Assembly (NCBI GenBank): GCA_934096715.1
Contig: CAKOMQ010000005.1
Location: 1-61,231, forward strand
Direction: 5' to 3'
Source: an uncultured Bacilli bacterium
Lineage (GTDB): Bacteria; Bacillota_I; Bacilli_A; RF39; UBA660
DNA length: 61,231 nt
Below are positions 17,718-26,667 of the stretch, piece by piece. How positions within the stretch are numbered: position 1 is the first letter of the stretch; the number at the start of each line of letters is the position of its first letter. A program made the position numbers and the translations under genes. Under the pieces are notes generated by a model, which was not told the DNA's origin, searched no databases, and saw nothing but the letters and a program-made list of their open reading frames with translations.

Positions 17718-18809
17718 ATGAATTATGAAGATTTTGGAAGCTTGTTTGCTGCAAAAAGAAAAGAGAAGGGTTATACCCAAAAGACTATCGCAGCCGTACT
17801 TCATACAACTGATAAATCAATATCTAGATGGGAGACTAATAAAAGTTTACCAGATATTGATATGATGAAAGTTATTGGAGAAGTATTAGAAATACCATTG
17901 AATAACTTAATAAGATTTAAGATAAATGAAAATGATGATACATATGAAGTATTGATAGATGAACTTCAAGATAAGAATAAAAAATTAAAGAATAAACTTA
18001 GGATATCTTTATTGATATTTTTAATTTTGGTTTTATTCTTAATATTATTTCTATTCTTTGTTTCAACTTTTAATAAATTTAAAGTTTATAATGTTGGACT
18101 TACAGGTGATAACGTACATTCATCTTTTGGTATCTATATAGATACTTATTATGAAAATATTCTAAACCTAGGTCACATTTATGTTGATAATAATCCAGTT
18201 GAAGAAGGCCAAATAAATATCTATGCCATGGATGGTAAGAAAAGGATAAATATTGTAAAGAATGAAGAGTTATCTATAAATGATCAAATAATTCTAAATA
18301 AAGAAGTAGGCGACATGGTAAACTTCAATTATCTTGATAGCCTATACTTAGAACTATATGTCGATGATAAATTGTATACTTCCAAAATAGATTTTATGAA
18401 GAGATTTACCAATAATCAAATTTTCTATTTTAAAAAAAGCTTTAAAACTGACGAATATTCTTTAGATAAAAATAGAAATGAAATAATAAAAATATTAAGT
18501 AGTTTAAATTTTAAAAGTAAAGATAAAGATACTTATGTTAATGAAGAAAAACATTTAAAATATTTGTTAATGCCAAAAAAATTAATATATGAAAAAGAAT
18601 CTGAAAATATAAGTACTAAATACGATTATAATTTTAATTTAAAGTTGTTAGAGGTAAGAAGATTTTCGATTAATGGTAAAGAAAAAATACTACTATCTGA
18701 TTATATCTATGATTTTAAAATGAAAGAATTAATTTGTGAGACAGGATATTGCTCAGATTATCAAAAAGTGATAAATGAGTTAAAACCTTATATTAAGGCG
18801 CTTTCATAG
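17718..18809 (+). CDS. Membrane-bound XRE-family regulator
   Basis: A 363-residue protein with an N-terminal helix-turn-helix of the XRE type (about 7-62, KGYTQKTIAAVLHTTDKSISRWE). A short linker, one transmembrane helix (about 93-115) and an extracytoplasmic domain of about 245 residues with no recognised family follow. This layout suggests a one-component sensor that binds DNA inside and senses outside. It is 18 bases after nth and may share its transcript. A strong terminator follows. Targets are unknown; the secreted protein at 18913 is a neighbour. Confidence 0.8.
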   Translation: MNYEDFGSLFAAKRKEKGYTQKTIAAVLHTTDKSISRWETNKSLPDIDMMKVIGEVLEIPLNNLIRFKINENDDTYEVLIDELQDKNKKLKNKLRISLLIFLILVLFLILFLFFVSTFNKFKVYNVGLTGDNVHSSFGIYIDTYYENILNLGHIYVDNNPVEEGQINIYAMDGKKRINIVKNEELSINDQIILNKEVGDMVNFNYLDSLYLELYVDDKLYTSKIDFMKRFTNNQIFYFKKSFKTDEYSLDKNRNEIIKILSSLNFKSKDKDTYVNEEKHLKYLLMPKKLIYEKESENISTKYDYNFNLKLLEVRRFSINGKEKILLSDYIYDFKMKELICETGYCSDYQKVINELKPYIKALS

Positions 18810-18844
18810 ACTCTCACTCAGTTCTCGCTGAGTGAGAGTTTTTA
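18810..18844 (+). terminator. Intrinsic terminator
   Basis: ACTCTCACTCAG and CTGAGTGAGAGT form a perfect twelve-pair stem followed by TTTTT, right after the XRE regulator gene. Confidence 0.92.
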
Positions 18845-18912
18845 ATCTCGGTCACTATAGGTTGCAATTAATGACAAAATATTTGATAATGAGTTCAGAA
18901 AGGAGAAAAAAA

Positions 18913-19806
18913 GTGGTAAAAAGAAAAATCAATATGGCATTTATTGCTACCGTTGCTACAGTTTGTTTTATACCTAGAGTGGTATCAGCTGAAGTGATCG
19001 AAGGGTCAACATCGGGATCTACAGTTGATAAAATAATTGTTAATAATCAAGGCGTAAAAATAACTCAAACAGATTATAATAATATATTAAAGACACATCC
19101 AGAAGGTTACTTAATGAGTATGTCTCAAGAACAATATGATTATTTAAGACAATTTGATTACTCTAATATAAAATCAGATACTAAGTATATTGAATCTACT
19201 TATAATAAGAATTTGGGAACAACATATGAAAGATATTTAACAAAAGAAGAATACAATAACATTAAAGAAGATGAAGTTAATTCAACTAGAGCTTCAAATT
19301 CAATAGAAACTACTTATAAAGCATTAACAATCAATGTTTCTACAACAACATCTGTTCATAATGTTACTTTAACTTGCAACTGGAAAATTGCACCAGCTTG
19401 TAGATCATTTGATGTTATCGGTGTTAGATTTGTTAATTATGATATAATAGGCGGAAGCCAAAGTGGATTACAAACTTACAAAGTAAATGGAAATTATAAA
19501 TATGTAAGATATTCTGCAACTGGAACAAATATTAAAGTAGATACTACAGGGTACGGAATATCAATGAACTTGGTAAATGATAAAATATCTGAGTTGTATT
19601 TAACAACTGATGTGTCAGGTGTACCAACAAGCAGTACTTCATATGCTATTTACGGGGCTTATCAACATGCCAAAGAAAATGTATCTTTAGCAACATCTAA
19701 AGGATATACAATTGGGCCTGCTGGATTAGGTGGAGTATTTGTATACCCTTATAGTACAGTAACTAAATATGATGGTATGTCAGGTGTAGCAGTAATAGGT
19801 GCTTAA
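18913..19806 (+). CDS. Secreted protein of unknown function
   Basis: The start is taken as GTG 18913, seven bases after AAAGGAG; the upstream in-frame start at 18832 lies in the terminator. A signal peptide ends near PRVVSA. The mature protein of about 270 residues has a charged N-terminal half and a beta-rich Thr/Ser/Tyr C-terminal half with a Cys pair (LTCNWKIAPACRSFD). The segment NWKIAPACRSFDVIGVRF resembles a family of secreted Firmicutes proteins of unknown role. It is monocistronic. Confidence 0.65.
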   Translation: MVKRKINMAFIATVATVCFIPRVVSAEVIEGSTSGSTVDKIIVNNQGVKITQTDYNNILKTHPEGYLMSMSQEQYDYLRQFDYSNIKSDTKYIESTYNKNLGTTYERYLTKEEYNNIKEDEVNSTRASNSIETTYKALTINVSTTTSVHNVTLTCNWKIAPACRSFDVIGVRFVNYDIIGGSQSGLQTYKVNGNYKYVRYSATGTNIKVDTTGYGISMNLVNDKISELYLTTDVSGVPTSSTSYAIYGAYQHAKENVSLATSKGYTIGPAGLGGVFVYPYSTVTKYDGMSGVAVIGA

Positions 19807-19827
19807 AAAATTTTTAACGGACAAAAA

Positions 19828-19921
19828 TTAAAGGGTCAATTTGTTATAAAGGGTCAAAAATTAAAAGGGTCAACTTAATAATTAAAAGGGTCAAATAAAA
19901 GGACAATAATAGGGTCAATTT
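19828..19921 (+). repeat. AGGGTCAA direct repeats
   Basis: Five copies of AGGGTCAA and one variant (AAGGACAA) occur in about 90 bases, all in the same orientation and separated by short A/T runs. They lie just after the secreted protein gene. They could be protein-binding iterons or decayed satellite DNA. Confidence 0.7.
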
Positions 19922-20345
19922 TAAAATTCGTAACGTAATATATAAACTTAATTAAAATATTAGATATAAAGTAAGTAATGTATTATATATAAAATAAAAT
20001 TTAACTATAATATAAACTTAATTAATAAATCCAATTTCATAATGCCTTAATATGTTACTTATAATATCTAATTAAATCGTGTTTTGTATGTTACACGTTA
20101 AAGAAATATACATGCTAAGTTATCGTTACTTGTTTTTTACTCAAAACAAAGTAACTTAAATTAATGGTTTGATTATTCCAAAAAAATAATCGAAAATTTA
20201 CGACAAGTGATTATTGATTGATTTAATTATGAGGATATCAAAAATAAAAAATATAGAGAGAAAAATAGGGCAAGCAAGGCTTGTCAACAAATCATCAAAC
20301 CTACAAGATATATAGTAATTAAATAAGTTAATAAAAATGCGTTGG

Positions 20346-20380
20346 AAAGTGCAATATTATTTTGATATTGTACTTTTTTG
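20346..20380 (+). terminator. Terminator-like hairpin
   Basis: AGTGCAATAT and ATATTGTACT pair around TATTTTG and are followed by six T. No gene ends here, so it may end a non-coding transcript from the AT-rich region. Confidence 0.55.
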
Positions 20381-20516
20381 TCTTATAAGAAAGTTCATAA
20401 AAACCATTTGAAAATATTTGTAAATGTATTTCACTCCAAAAATTCATGTCAAAATATATTATTAATTTCTCTAGATATTTAACTTATATTTTGATAGAAT
20501 TAATGATGTGATAAGT

Positions 20517-21713
20517 ATGAGAGTAAAAATAGAAAAAATAGATGATTTTGGTAGGGGTATAAGTTATATTGATGATAAGATAACATTTATACCCAAGACT
20601 GTACCGGGGGATACTGTTGATGCATCCGTAGTAATTGATAAGAAAAAGTATAATGTTGCAAAAGTTAATGAGATTATAGATAAGTCAAAAAATAGGATTG
20701 ATAGTATTTGTCCATTTTATTTAGAATGTGGTGGTTGTTCTATGCAAAATTTAGAGTATCGCATCGAACTAGAATATAAACTAGATAAGATTAATAACTT
20801 ACTTAGGAAAAACAAGATAGATTATCAAGTTAATAAAATTATTAAGAGTAAGAAAAGATTTAATTATCGTAATAAGATATCTTTGAAAATAGAAAACGGA
20901 CATGTTGGTTATTATGAAGAATTAACTCATAATTTGATTGAAATTAATAATTGTGATTTAGTATGTAAAGCGATTAATGATATAGTAAAAGATATAGATA
21001 CTCTAGAAATTAAAAGTGGCACAATGATAATAAGAAGTAATTATAAAAATGAATTGTTATTAATAATTGATACCGATAGTTATAATAAGAATGGATTAAA
21101 ATTACTAATTGATAGATACAAAATAGCAGGCATTATTTTAAATAAAAAGTGTATTCATGGAGTAGATTTCTTTGTTGATAAAATAGGAGAATATTTATTT
21201 AAAATATCTTATAATTCATTCTTTCAAGTTAATAGGTACACCTGTAGTGAGTTATTTGATTTGGTAAATGAATATACAAAAGATAGTAAAAATGTAATTG
21301 ACTTATATTGTGGGGTAGGAACATTAGGTATAGTAGCTAAAAATAATTGTGAACATGTATTAGGTGTTGAGATAGTAGATAACGCTATATACAATGCCAA
21401 AACAAACTCCATTATGAATAATGTTACAAATATAGACTTTGTTTGTTCTGATACAAATAAAATAGTTGATTTTATTAAAGACAGCGATTTTGTAATAGTT
21501 GATCCACCTAGAAGTGGCTTAACTGATAAAGTAATAGATGCTATAAAAAAATATAAGGTTGATAAAATACTTTATGTATCATGTGACCCCAATACTTTAG
21601 TAAGAGATTTAAAAAGTTTATTAGAAGATTATGATATTACAGATTATAAATTATTGGATATGTTTCCTGGTACATATCATGTTGAATCAATTTGTATTTT
21701 AGAAAGAAAGTAG
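20517..21713 (+). CDS. 23S rRNA (uracil-C5)-methyltransferase, RlmCD/RumA family
   Basis: An S-adenosylmethionine-dependent methyltransferase of the TrmA/RumA family. It has an N-terminal TRAM domain (about 1-55), a 4Fe-4S cluster motif CPFYLECGGC near residue 72, an SAM-binding site (DLYCGVGTLGI, VDPPRSG), and the catalytic Cys in YVSCDPNTLVRDL. ATG 20517 is preferred; GTG 20508 is in frame. The exact target uracil cannot be read from the sequence, and the TrmA-like tRNA enzyme is less likely because of the TRAM and FeS domains. Confidence 0.9.
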   Translation: MRVKIEKIDDFGRGISYIDDKITFIPKTVPGDTVDASVVIDKKKYNVAKVNEIIDKSKNRIDSICPFYLECGGCSMQNLEYRIELEYKLDKINNLLRKNKIDYQVNKIIKSKKRFNYRNKISLKIENGHVGYYEELTHNLIEINNCDLVCKAINDIVKDIDTLEIKSGTMIIRSNYKNELLLIIDTDSYNKNGLKLLIDRYKIAGIILNKKCIHGVDFFVDKIGEYLFKISYNSFFQVNRYTCSELFDLVNEYTKDSKNVIDLYCGVGTLGIVAKNNCEHVLGVEIVDNAIYNAKTNSIMNNVTNIDFVCSDTNKIVDFIKDSDFVIVDPPRSGLTDKVIDAIKKYKVDKILYVSCDPNTLVRDLKSLLEDYDITDYKLLDMFPGTYHVESICILERK

Positions 21714-21785
21714 ATTTACTGATTGAAATAAAATTAAATGTTATAATTAGATTAGTTCTAATATTAAAAAGCAAGGATGAAATTT

Positions 21786-22106
21786 ATGGAAAAAAATTAT
21801 AATAAATTAGTTAGAGATAATATTCCGGATATAATTAGAAGTAATGGTGAAACACCAGTAACAAAAATACTAGATAATACTGAATATAAAAAAGAACTAG
21901 AAGCTAAATTGAATGAAGAATATTTGGAAGTTATTGAATCAAGTGGCAAAAGTAGAATTGAAGAACTTGGTGATATGCTTGAAGTAATAAAAGCTTTGGC
22001 AGAACTAGAAAATAGCAGTTTAGATGAAGTTATAGAAGTAAGAAAAGAAAAATGTTTAAAACGTGGTGGGTTTAGTAAAAGAATATACCTTATAAAGACA
22101 AAATAA
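21786..22106 (+). CDS. MazG-like phosphoribosyl-ATP pyrophosphohydrolase family protein
   Basis: A 106-residue protein that begins EKNYNKLVRDNIPDII and has an acidic metal-binding helix pair (EEYLEVIE ... ELGDMLEVIKAL). It matches the small all-alpha nucleotide pyrophosphatase fold, probably removing non-standard NTPs. No histidine biosynthesis genes are nearby, so the housecleaning version is favoured. The start at 21786 has AAGGA ten bases upstream, while the in-frame ATG at 21777 overlaps that SD. Confidence 0.8.
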   Translation: MEKNYNKLVRDNIPDIIRSNGETPVTKILDNTEYKKELEAKLNEEYLEVIESSGKSRIEELGDMLEVIKALAELENSSLDEVIEVRKEKCLKRGGFSKRIYLIKTK

Positions 22107-22198
22107 TAAATATAAATAGAAGTGTATGGCGCGCCGCTTAAAATTTGTACACTAGGAAGATGTTTTAAAAATGAAGAAAAAATAGGAGATAGTCTTAG

Positions 22199-22285
22199 AT
22201 GAAAATAAATGAAAATAAGAAACAGTTTATGAAATATACAAATAAAGTTATTAAGTTAGAAAGGAAGGTTAATGAATATGCCTAA
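22199..22285 (+). CDS. Possible 28-residue leader peptide
   Basis: A small ORF (MKINENKKQFMKYTNKV...) preceded by AGGAGA about twelve bases upstream. It overlaps the start of the next gene by eight bases, so it could couple translation. It is Lys-rich with no membrane segment, and could be chance. Confidence 0.25.
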   Translation: MKINENKKQFMKYTNKVIKLERKVNEYA

Positions 22286-22883
22286 GTGGGAAACTCATCT
22301 AAAATTTGGTAATAAACTAAATGATTATTTTAAATATCAAGGATTAGATTTAGAACTGTTTTTGCTAGGTAATATCTTACCTGATATTAATAACGCTTAT
22401 TTAGTAAAAGATATTAAAACCATTTTAAGTCATCAAGTTACTCATTTTATAAGTGATGATCATATGAATCATTTGAAGTTCTATAATAAGTATAAAGAAT
22501 ATATGAATAGTCCATTATTAAGAGGATATTTTGCTCATCTATATCTAGATTATTATTTTAATAATGATTATTATAGTAAGATAAAATATACTGATGATAT
22601 GGATTATTTAAGACACAGAAAGCAAGATGATTTTGATGTATTCAATAACAGGTTTATTAATAACAAGCTTGTGTTAAATTACTTGGATAATGATATAAAA
22701 GAATCTAAAATTATTAAAGAAATAGATATTACAAAAGAAGATTTAATTAACGTTGAGAATTATCTAAATAATAATAAAGTTCCAAGTAAGAAAGAATATA
22801 GTTTTTATAATGATGATTTACTTAATAAACTATTTAATGAAGCTTTAACTAGTATTGAAAGTATATATAAAGATTTATTGTAA
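22278..22883 (+). CDS. Zinc-dependent phospholipase C-like protein
   Basis: A protein of about 201 residues with the spaced His/Asp pattern of the phospholipase C/D family: THLKFG near the start, LLGNILPDI, SHQVTHF, then RGYFAHLYLDYYF. No signal peptide is seen, so it is likely cytoplasmic. Members are common and mostly uncharacterised in Firmicutes. ATG 22278 has AGGAAGG nine bases upstream and is preferred over ATG 22272. Confidence 0.7.
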   Translation: MPKWETHLKFGNKLNDYFKYQGLDLELFLLGNILPDINNAYLVKDIKTILSHQVTHFISDDHMNHLKFYNKYKEYMNSPLLRGYFAHLYLDYYFNNDYYSKIKYTDDMDYLRHRKQDDFDVFNNRFINNKLVLNYLDNDIKESKIIKEIDITKEDLINVENYLNNNKVPSKKEYSFYNDDLLNKLFNEALTSIESIYKDLL

Positions 22884-22957
22884 ATAATTGTAAAAGATAG
22901 AGAATATATATTCTTTATCTTTTTTAAATATGTTAAAGTTAAATTAGGAGTGATATT

Positions 22958-23683
22958 ATGTTTATAAGTGATGAACCAATTCATATTAATGCAGAAATTG
23001 GAAGTATATCTGAACTTGTTTTAATGCCAGGAGATCCATTAAGAGCTAAGTATATAGCAGAGAACTTCTTGGATGATGCTAAAATGGTATGTAATTTAAG
23101 GAATATGCTTGGATATACAGGTTTTTATAAAGGAGTAAGGGTGAGTGTTATTGGTAGTGGTATGGGTATGCCATCAATGGGAATATACTCATGGGAGTTA
23201 TATCATTACTTTAATGTTAAAAAGATTATTCGTATTGGTACATGTGGCGCAGTAAGTAAAGATGTTGAAATTAAAGATTTAATACTTGCTAGTAATGTTT
23301 ATAGTGAATCTAATTTTGCTTATACTTATAATGATTATAAAGAGCATTTAGTGTATCCTAGTATGGATTTTAATAATAAAATAATAGAAACAGCTAATAA
23401 ATTAAAATATAAATTACATGTTGGTACAGTGTGTACAATGGATGTTTTTGGACCTTACATAGACTATGACAGGGTTCTTAATAGAATTCCAAAAGAATTA
23501 AATGTTATTGGAGAAGAAATGGAAGCATTTGCATTATGCCATATTGCAAATAGTTTTAAAAGAGAAGCTGCATGTATAATTACAGTAGTTGATTCCAAGT
23601 ATAGTGATGTTATTATTTCCGGTGAAGAAAGAGAAAAAAGTTTAAATGAAATGATAACTTTAGCTTTAGAATCCCTTATTTAA
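22958..23683 (+). CDS. deoD: Purine-nucleoside phosphorylase
   Basis: A 241-residue hexameric-type (DeoD) enzyme that splits purine nucleosides with phosphate for salvage. Diagnostic parts: HINAEIG, MPGDPLRAKYIAE near the start, GSGMGMPSMGIYSWEL, RIGTCGAV, and the base-binding VIGEEMEAFAL. It starts after TTAGGAGTG and ends in a clear terminator. It appears to be a single-gene unit. Confidence 0.96.
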   Translation: MFISDEPIHINAEIGSISELVLMPGDPLRAKYIAENFLDDAKMVCNLRNMLGYTGFYKGVRVSVIGSGMGMPSMGIYSWELYHYFNVKKIIRIGTCGAVSKDVEIKDLILASNVYSESNFAYTYNDYKEHLVYPSMDFNNKIIETANKLKYKLHVGTVCTMDVFGPYIDYDRVLNRIPKELNVIGEEMEAFALCHIANSFKREAACIITVVDSKYSDVIISGEEREKSLNEMITLALESLI

Positions 23684-23695
23684 AGGGTTTTTTTA
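23668..23695 (+). terminator. Intrinsic terminator of deoD
   Basis: CCCTT and AAGGG around ATTT, with TTTTTTT after it. The stem overlaps the last codons. Confidence 0.8.
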
Positions 23696-23712
23696 TTGAA
23701 TATTTTTTGATA

Positions 23713-23726
23713 CGAACGAATGTACT
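23713..23726. promoter_or_regulatory. SOS-box-like LexA site upstream of recA
   Basis: CGAAC-gaat-GTACT matches the Gram-positive LexA consensus CGAAC-N4-GTTCG at eight of ten positions. It ends eight bases before the -35 box of recA, a plausible repressor position. Confidence 0.55.
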
Positions 23727-23734
23727 AAAAACTA

Positions 23735-23763
23735 TTGACAAGCCATTTTTTTTATTATACAAT
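23735..23763 (+). promoter_or_regulatory. SigA-type promoter of recA
   Basis: TTGACA (23735-23740), 17 bases, TACAAT (23758-23763). Confidence 0.85.
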
Positions 23764-23793
23764 TAGAATGTCAGAGAATAAAGGAGAAAAAAT

Positions 23794-24840
23794 ATGGCAA
23801 AAGGTAAAGAATTAAAAGATGTAGTAAATAAAGATAAAGCACTTGAACAAGTATTAAAAGATATTGAAAAACAATTTGGTGCAGGTGCTATTATGAAATT
23901 AGGGGCTGACGATCATATTAAGATAGATGTAACAAGTAGTGGTTCTATTGCACTAGATGCTGCTTTAGGTGTTGGGGGATTTCCAAAAGGTAGAATTATA
24001 GAAATATATGGACCTGAATCAAGTGGTAAAACGACAATTGCTCTTCAAGCTATAGCAGCTGCTCAAAAAAAGGGTGGAAGAGCTGCATTCATAGATGCAG
24101 AACATGCACTTGATCCAGTTTATGCAAAAAATTTAGGAGTTAACATTAATGACTTACTATTATCTCAACCAGATACAGGAGAACAAGCATTAGAAATTTG
24201 TGATGCTCTTGTTAAAAGTGAAGCTATTGATTTAATTGTAATTGATTCAGTAGCGGCTTTAGTGCCACAAGCAGAAATTGATGGGGAAATGGGGGATAGT
24301 CATGTCGGATTACAAGCAAGACTAATGTCTCAAGCATTAAGAAAACTTTCTGGTAATTTAAATAAAACAAATACAACTTGCATTTTTATAAATCAATTAC
24401 GTGAGAAAGTGGGTATTATGTTTGGTAATCCAGAAACAACTCCAGGTGGTAGAGCATTAAAGTTTTATTCATCAGTTAGACTAGATATTCGAAAAGGAGA
24501 ACAAATAAAACAAGGTGACACTGTTATTGGTAACAAAACAAATATCAAAGTTGTTAAAAATAAAGTGGCACCACCATTTAAAACTGCCACAGTAGATATA
24601 ATGTATGGTAGTGGAATATCTAAAGAAGGAGAACTTCTTGACATAGGAAGTGACTTAGGTATTGTTGATAAAAGTGGAGCATGGTATGCTTATAATGGAG
24701 AAAAAATTGGTCAAGGTAAAGAAAACGCTAAAGAATACTTAAGAAACAATCCTGAAATAAGAGAAGAAATATCTAATAAAATTTATAGTCATTTTACTGA
24801 TAAAGATGAAATGGAAGAAGAAACAAATGAAGAAGAGTAA
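23794..24840 (+). CDS. recA: Recombinase A
   Basis: A 348-residue strand-exchange protein and co-protease for LexA. It shows Walker A GPESSGKTT (about 69-77), Walker B LIVIDSVAAL, the MAW/L2 region with NQLREKVGIMFG and GGRALKFYSSVRLDIR, and the usual acidic C-terminal tail (EMEEETNEEE). SD AAAGGAG. A near-consensus promoter with an SOS-like box suggests damage induction. A terminator overlaps the stop codon. Confidence 0.98.
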   Translation: MAKGKELKDVVNKDKALEQVLKDIEKQFGAGAIMKLGADDHIKIDVTSSGSIALDAALGVGGFPKGRIIEIYGPESSGKTTIALQAIAAAQKKGGRAAFIDAEHALDPVYAKNLGVNINDLLLSQPDTGEQALEICDALVKSEAIDLIVIDSVAALVPQAEIDGEMGDSHVGLQARLMSQALRKLSGNLNKTNTTCIFINQLREKVGIMFGNPETTPGGRALKFYSSVRLDIRKGEQIKQGDTVIGNKTNIKVVKNKVAPPFKTATVDIMYGSGISKEGELLDIGSDLGIVDKSGAWYAYNGEKIGQGKENAKEYLRNNPEIREEISNKIYSHFTDKDEMEEETNEEE

Positions 24841-24860
24841 AATCTTCTTCGTTTTTATTT
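24829..24860 (+). terminator. Intrinsic terminator of recA
   Basis: GAAGAAGA and TCTTCTTC pair across the stop codon and are followed by GTTTTTATTT. Confidence 0.8.
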
Positions 24861-25076
24861 CAAAATATCATTTTTTTTCTGTTAGAAAAGATGAAAATAT
24901 AACAAAACAAATAATAAAATAAATTAATATATTTCCAGTAATTAGATAAATCACTTTACATAAATTGATGTACCTTTAAAAGTTAAACTTGAATAATATA
25001 ACAATTGTGTTTATAATAAAAATATAGATATATTTTAAAAAGATATATTTGTTATTAAATAGATAGGAGGAAGAAA

Positions 25077-26630
25077 ATGGAAAATTTAGCCACTTCCATT
25101 TTACTTCTTTTTGTTGGAGTCTTTGTTGGGGCAATTGTTGTAATAGTTATAAATACAATTAAAGGAAGCAATGCTCAAAATAAAGCTAATAAATTATTAG
25201 AAAATGCAAAAAAAGACGCTGAAAAGCAAAAAAGAGATGCAATTCTTGAGTTAAAAGAAGAATCTTATAAATTAAAACAGCTAACTGATATAGAAATTAA
25301 AGAAAAAAAATCAGAGATTAAAGATAGTGAAGAAAGACTTCTAGCACGTGAAAATAGCTTAGATAAAAGAGAAGAAATGTTGCAAAAAAGAGACTCTTCA
25401 CTAGAAGATAAAGAAAATAATTTGTTGGCTAAACAAAAAAGCTTACAAGAAAAAGAAGAAAAAATGGATAATCTAATTAAAGAAGAATTAGAAAAACTAG
25501 AAAAGATTTCTGGTATGAGTAAAGAAAAAGCCCATGATTTAATTATGGCTAGAGTTGAATCAGAAATGGCTTTAGAAATTACTGAATATATTCGTGATGA
25601 AGAAGCAAAAGCAAAATTAATTGCTAATGAAACTGCTAAGAATTTGATTGTTAATAGTATGGAAAGATATGCAGATGATGTTGTAGGAATGCAAACTGTC
25701 TCAACAATTGAGTTACCAAATGATGAAATGAAAGGTAGATTAATTGGTAGAGAAGGTAGAAATATTCGTACAATTGAATCAGTAACAGGAGTGGATTTGA
25801 TAATTGATGATACTCCAGAAGCTATAGTAATATCTTCATTCGATCCATTAAGAAGAGAAATAGCTAAAATAACAATTGAAACTTTAATTAAAGATGGAAG
25901 AATTCATCCAGCTAGAATTGAAGAAATATATGATAAGACTTGTAAAGATATGAATAACAAGATTACTGAAATTGGATCAAATACAATTAATGATTTAGGT
26001 ATTGCTAAAATGGATCCTGAATTAATTAATCTAATAGGAAAATTAAATTTTAGAACAAGTTATGGACAAAATGCCCTAAAACATTCAATTGAAGTTGCTA
26101 ATCTATGTGGATTAATGGCTAGTGAACTTGGTGAAAATGTTACTCTTGCTAAACGTGCTGGACTTTTACATGATATAGGTAAATCTATTGACTTTGAAGT
26201 CGAAGGAAGTCATGTTGAAATAGGAGAACAAATAGCTAAGAAATATCATGAAAACAAGGTAGTGCTTGATGCTATCGCGTCACATCATGGTAATGTTGAA
26301 CCTAAAAGTATTATTGCAGTGTTAGTAAGTGTTGCAGATTCATTATCTGCTGCTAGACCTGGTGCTAGAAATGATTCATTAGAAAACTACATTAAGAGAC
26401 TTGAACAACTTGAAGAAATTGGAAACTCATTTGATGGAGTTGAAAAGACTTTTGCAATGCAAGCGGGTAGAGAAGTTCGTGTTATGGTTAAACCTGATGA
26501 AGTAGATGATTTAAATAGTTACAAAATTGCTAGAGAAATGAAAAATAAAATAGAAAAAGAAATGCAATATCCTGGTACCATTAAAATCACAGTTATTCGT
26601 GAAACTAGAGCACAAGAAGAAGCAAAATAA
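25077..26630 (+). CDS. rny: Ribonuclease Y
   Basis: A membrane-anchored endoribonuclease that starts mRNA decay in Firmicutes. It has an N-terminal transmembrane helix (about 5-27), a long charged coiled coil (about 30-200), a KH domain (GRLIGREGRNIRTIE) and an HD phosphohydrolase domain (HSIEVANLCG ... LLHDIGK ... ASHHGN). 517 residues, standard length. SD AGGAGGAAG. A bidirectional terminator separates it from the convergent neighbour. Confidence 0.97.
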   Translation: MENLATSILLLFVGVFVGAIVVIVINTIKGSNAQNKANKLLENAKKDAEKQKRDAILELKEESYKLKQLTDIEIKEKKSEIKDSEERLLARENSLDKREEMLQKRDSSLEDKENNLLAKQKSLQEKEEKMDNLIKEELEKLEKISGMSKEKAHDLIMARVESEMALEITEYIRDEEAKAKLIANETAKNLIVNSMERYADDVVGMQTVSTIELPNDEMKGRLIGREGRNIRTIESVTGVDLIIDDTPEAIVISSFDPLRREIAKITIETLIKDGRIHPARIEEIYDKTCKDMNNKITEIGSNTINDLGIAKMDPELINLIGKLNFRTSYGQNALKHSIEVANLCGLMASELGENVTLAKRAGLLHDIGKSIDFEVEGSHVEIGEQIAKKYHENKVVLDAIASHHGNVEPKSIIAVLVSVADSLSAARPGARNDSLENYIKRLEQLEEIGNSFDGVEKTFAMQAGREVRVMVKPDEVDDLNSYKIAREMKNKIEKEMQYPGTIKITVIRETRAQEEAK

Positions 26631-26631
26631 A

Positions 26632-26667
26632 AAAAAGATTACTTCGATTTTGAAGTAGTCTTTTTGC
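26632..26667. terminator. Bidirectional terminator
   Basis: AGATTACTTC and GAAGTAGTCT form a stem with A-run on the left and T-run on the right, serving rny and the convergent gene. It includes the last codons of the minus-strand gene. Confidence 0.8.

Larger units (their letters stand above)
19807..20516. other. Long AT-rich intergenic region
   Basis: About 700 bases without a convincing ORF. It begins with the AGGGTCAA repeat cluster (19831-19920), followed by an AT-only stretch with two copies of TATAAACTTAATTAA-like sequence, a CAAGCAAGGCTTGTC inverted repeat around 20270-20285, and a terminator-like hairpin at 20346-20380. The size and composition are unusual for this compact genome. 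Confidence 0.6.

Noticed and set aside
19828..19921. AGGGTCAA array as a CRISPR array
   Set aside because: Units are eight bases with uneven spacing of a few bases, no spacers and no cas genes.
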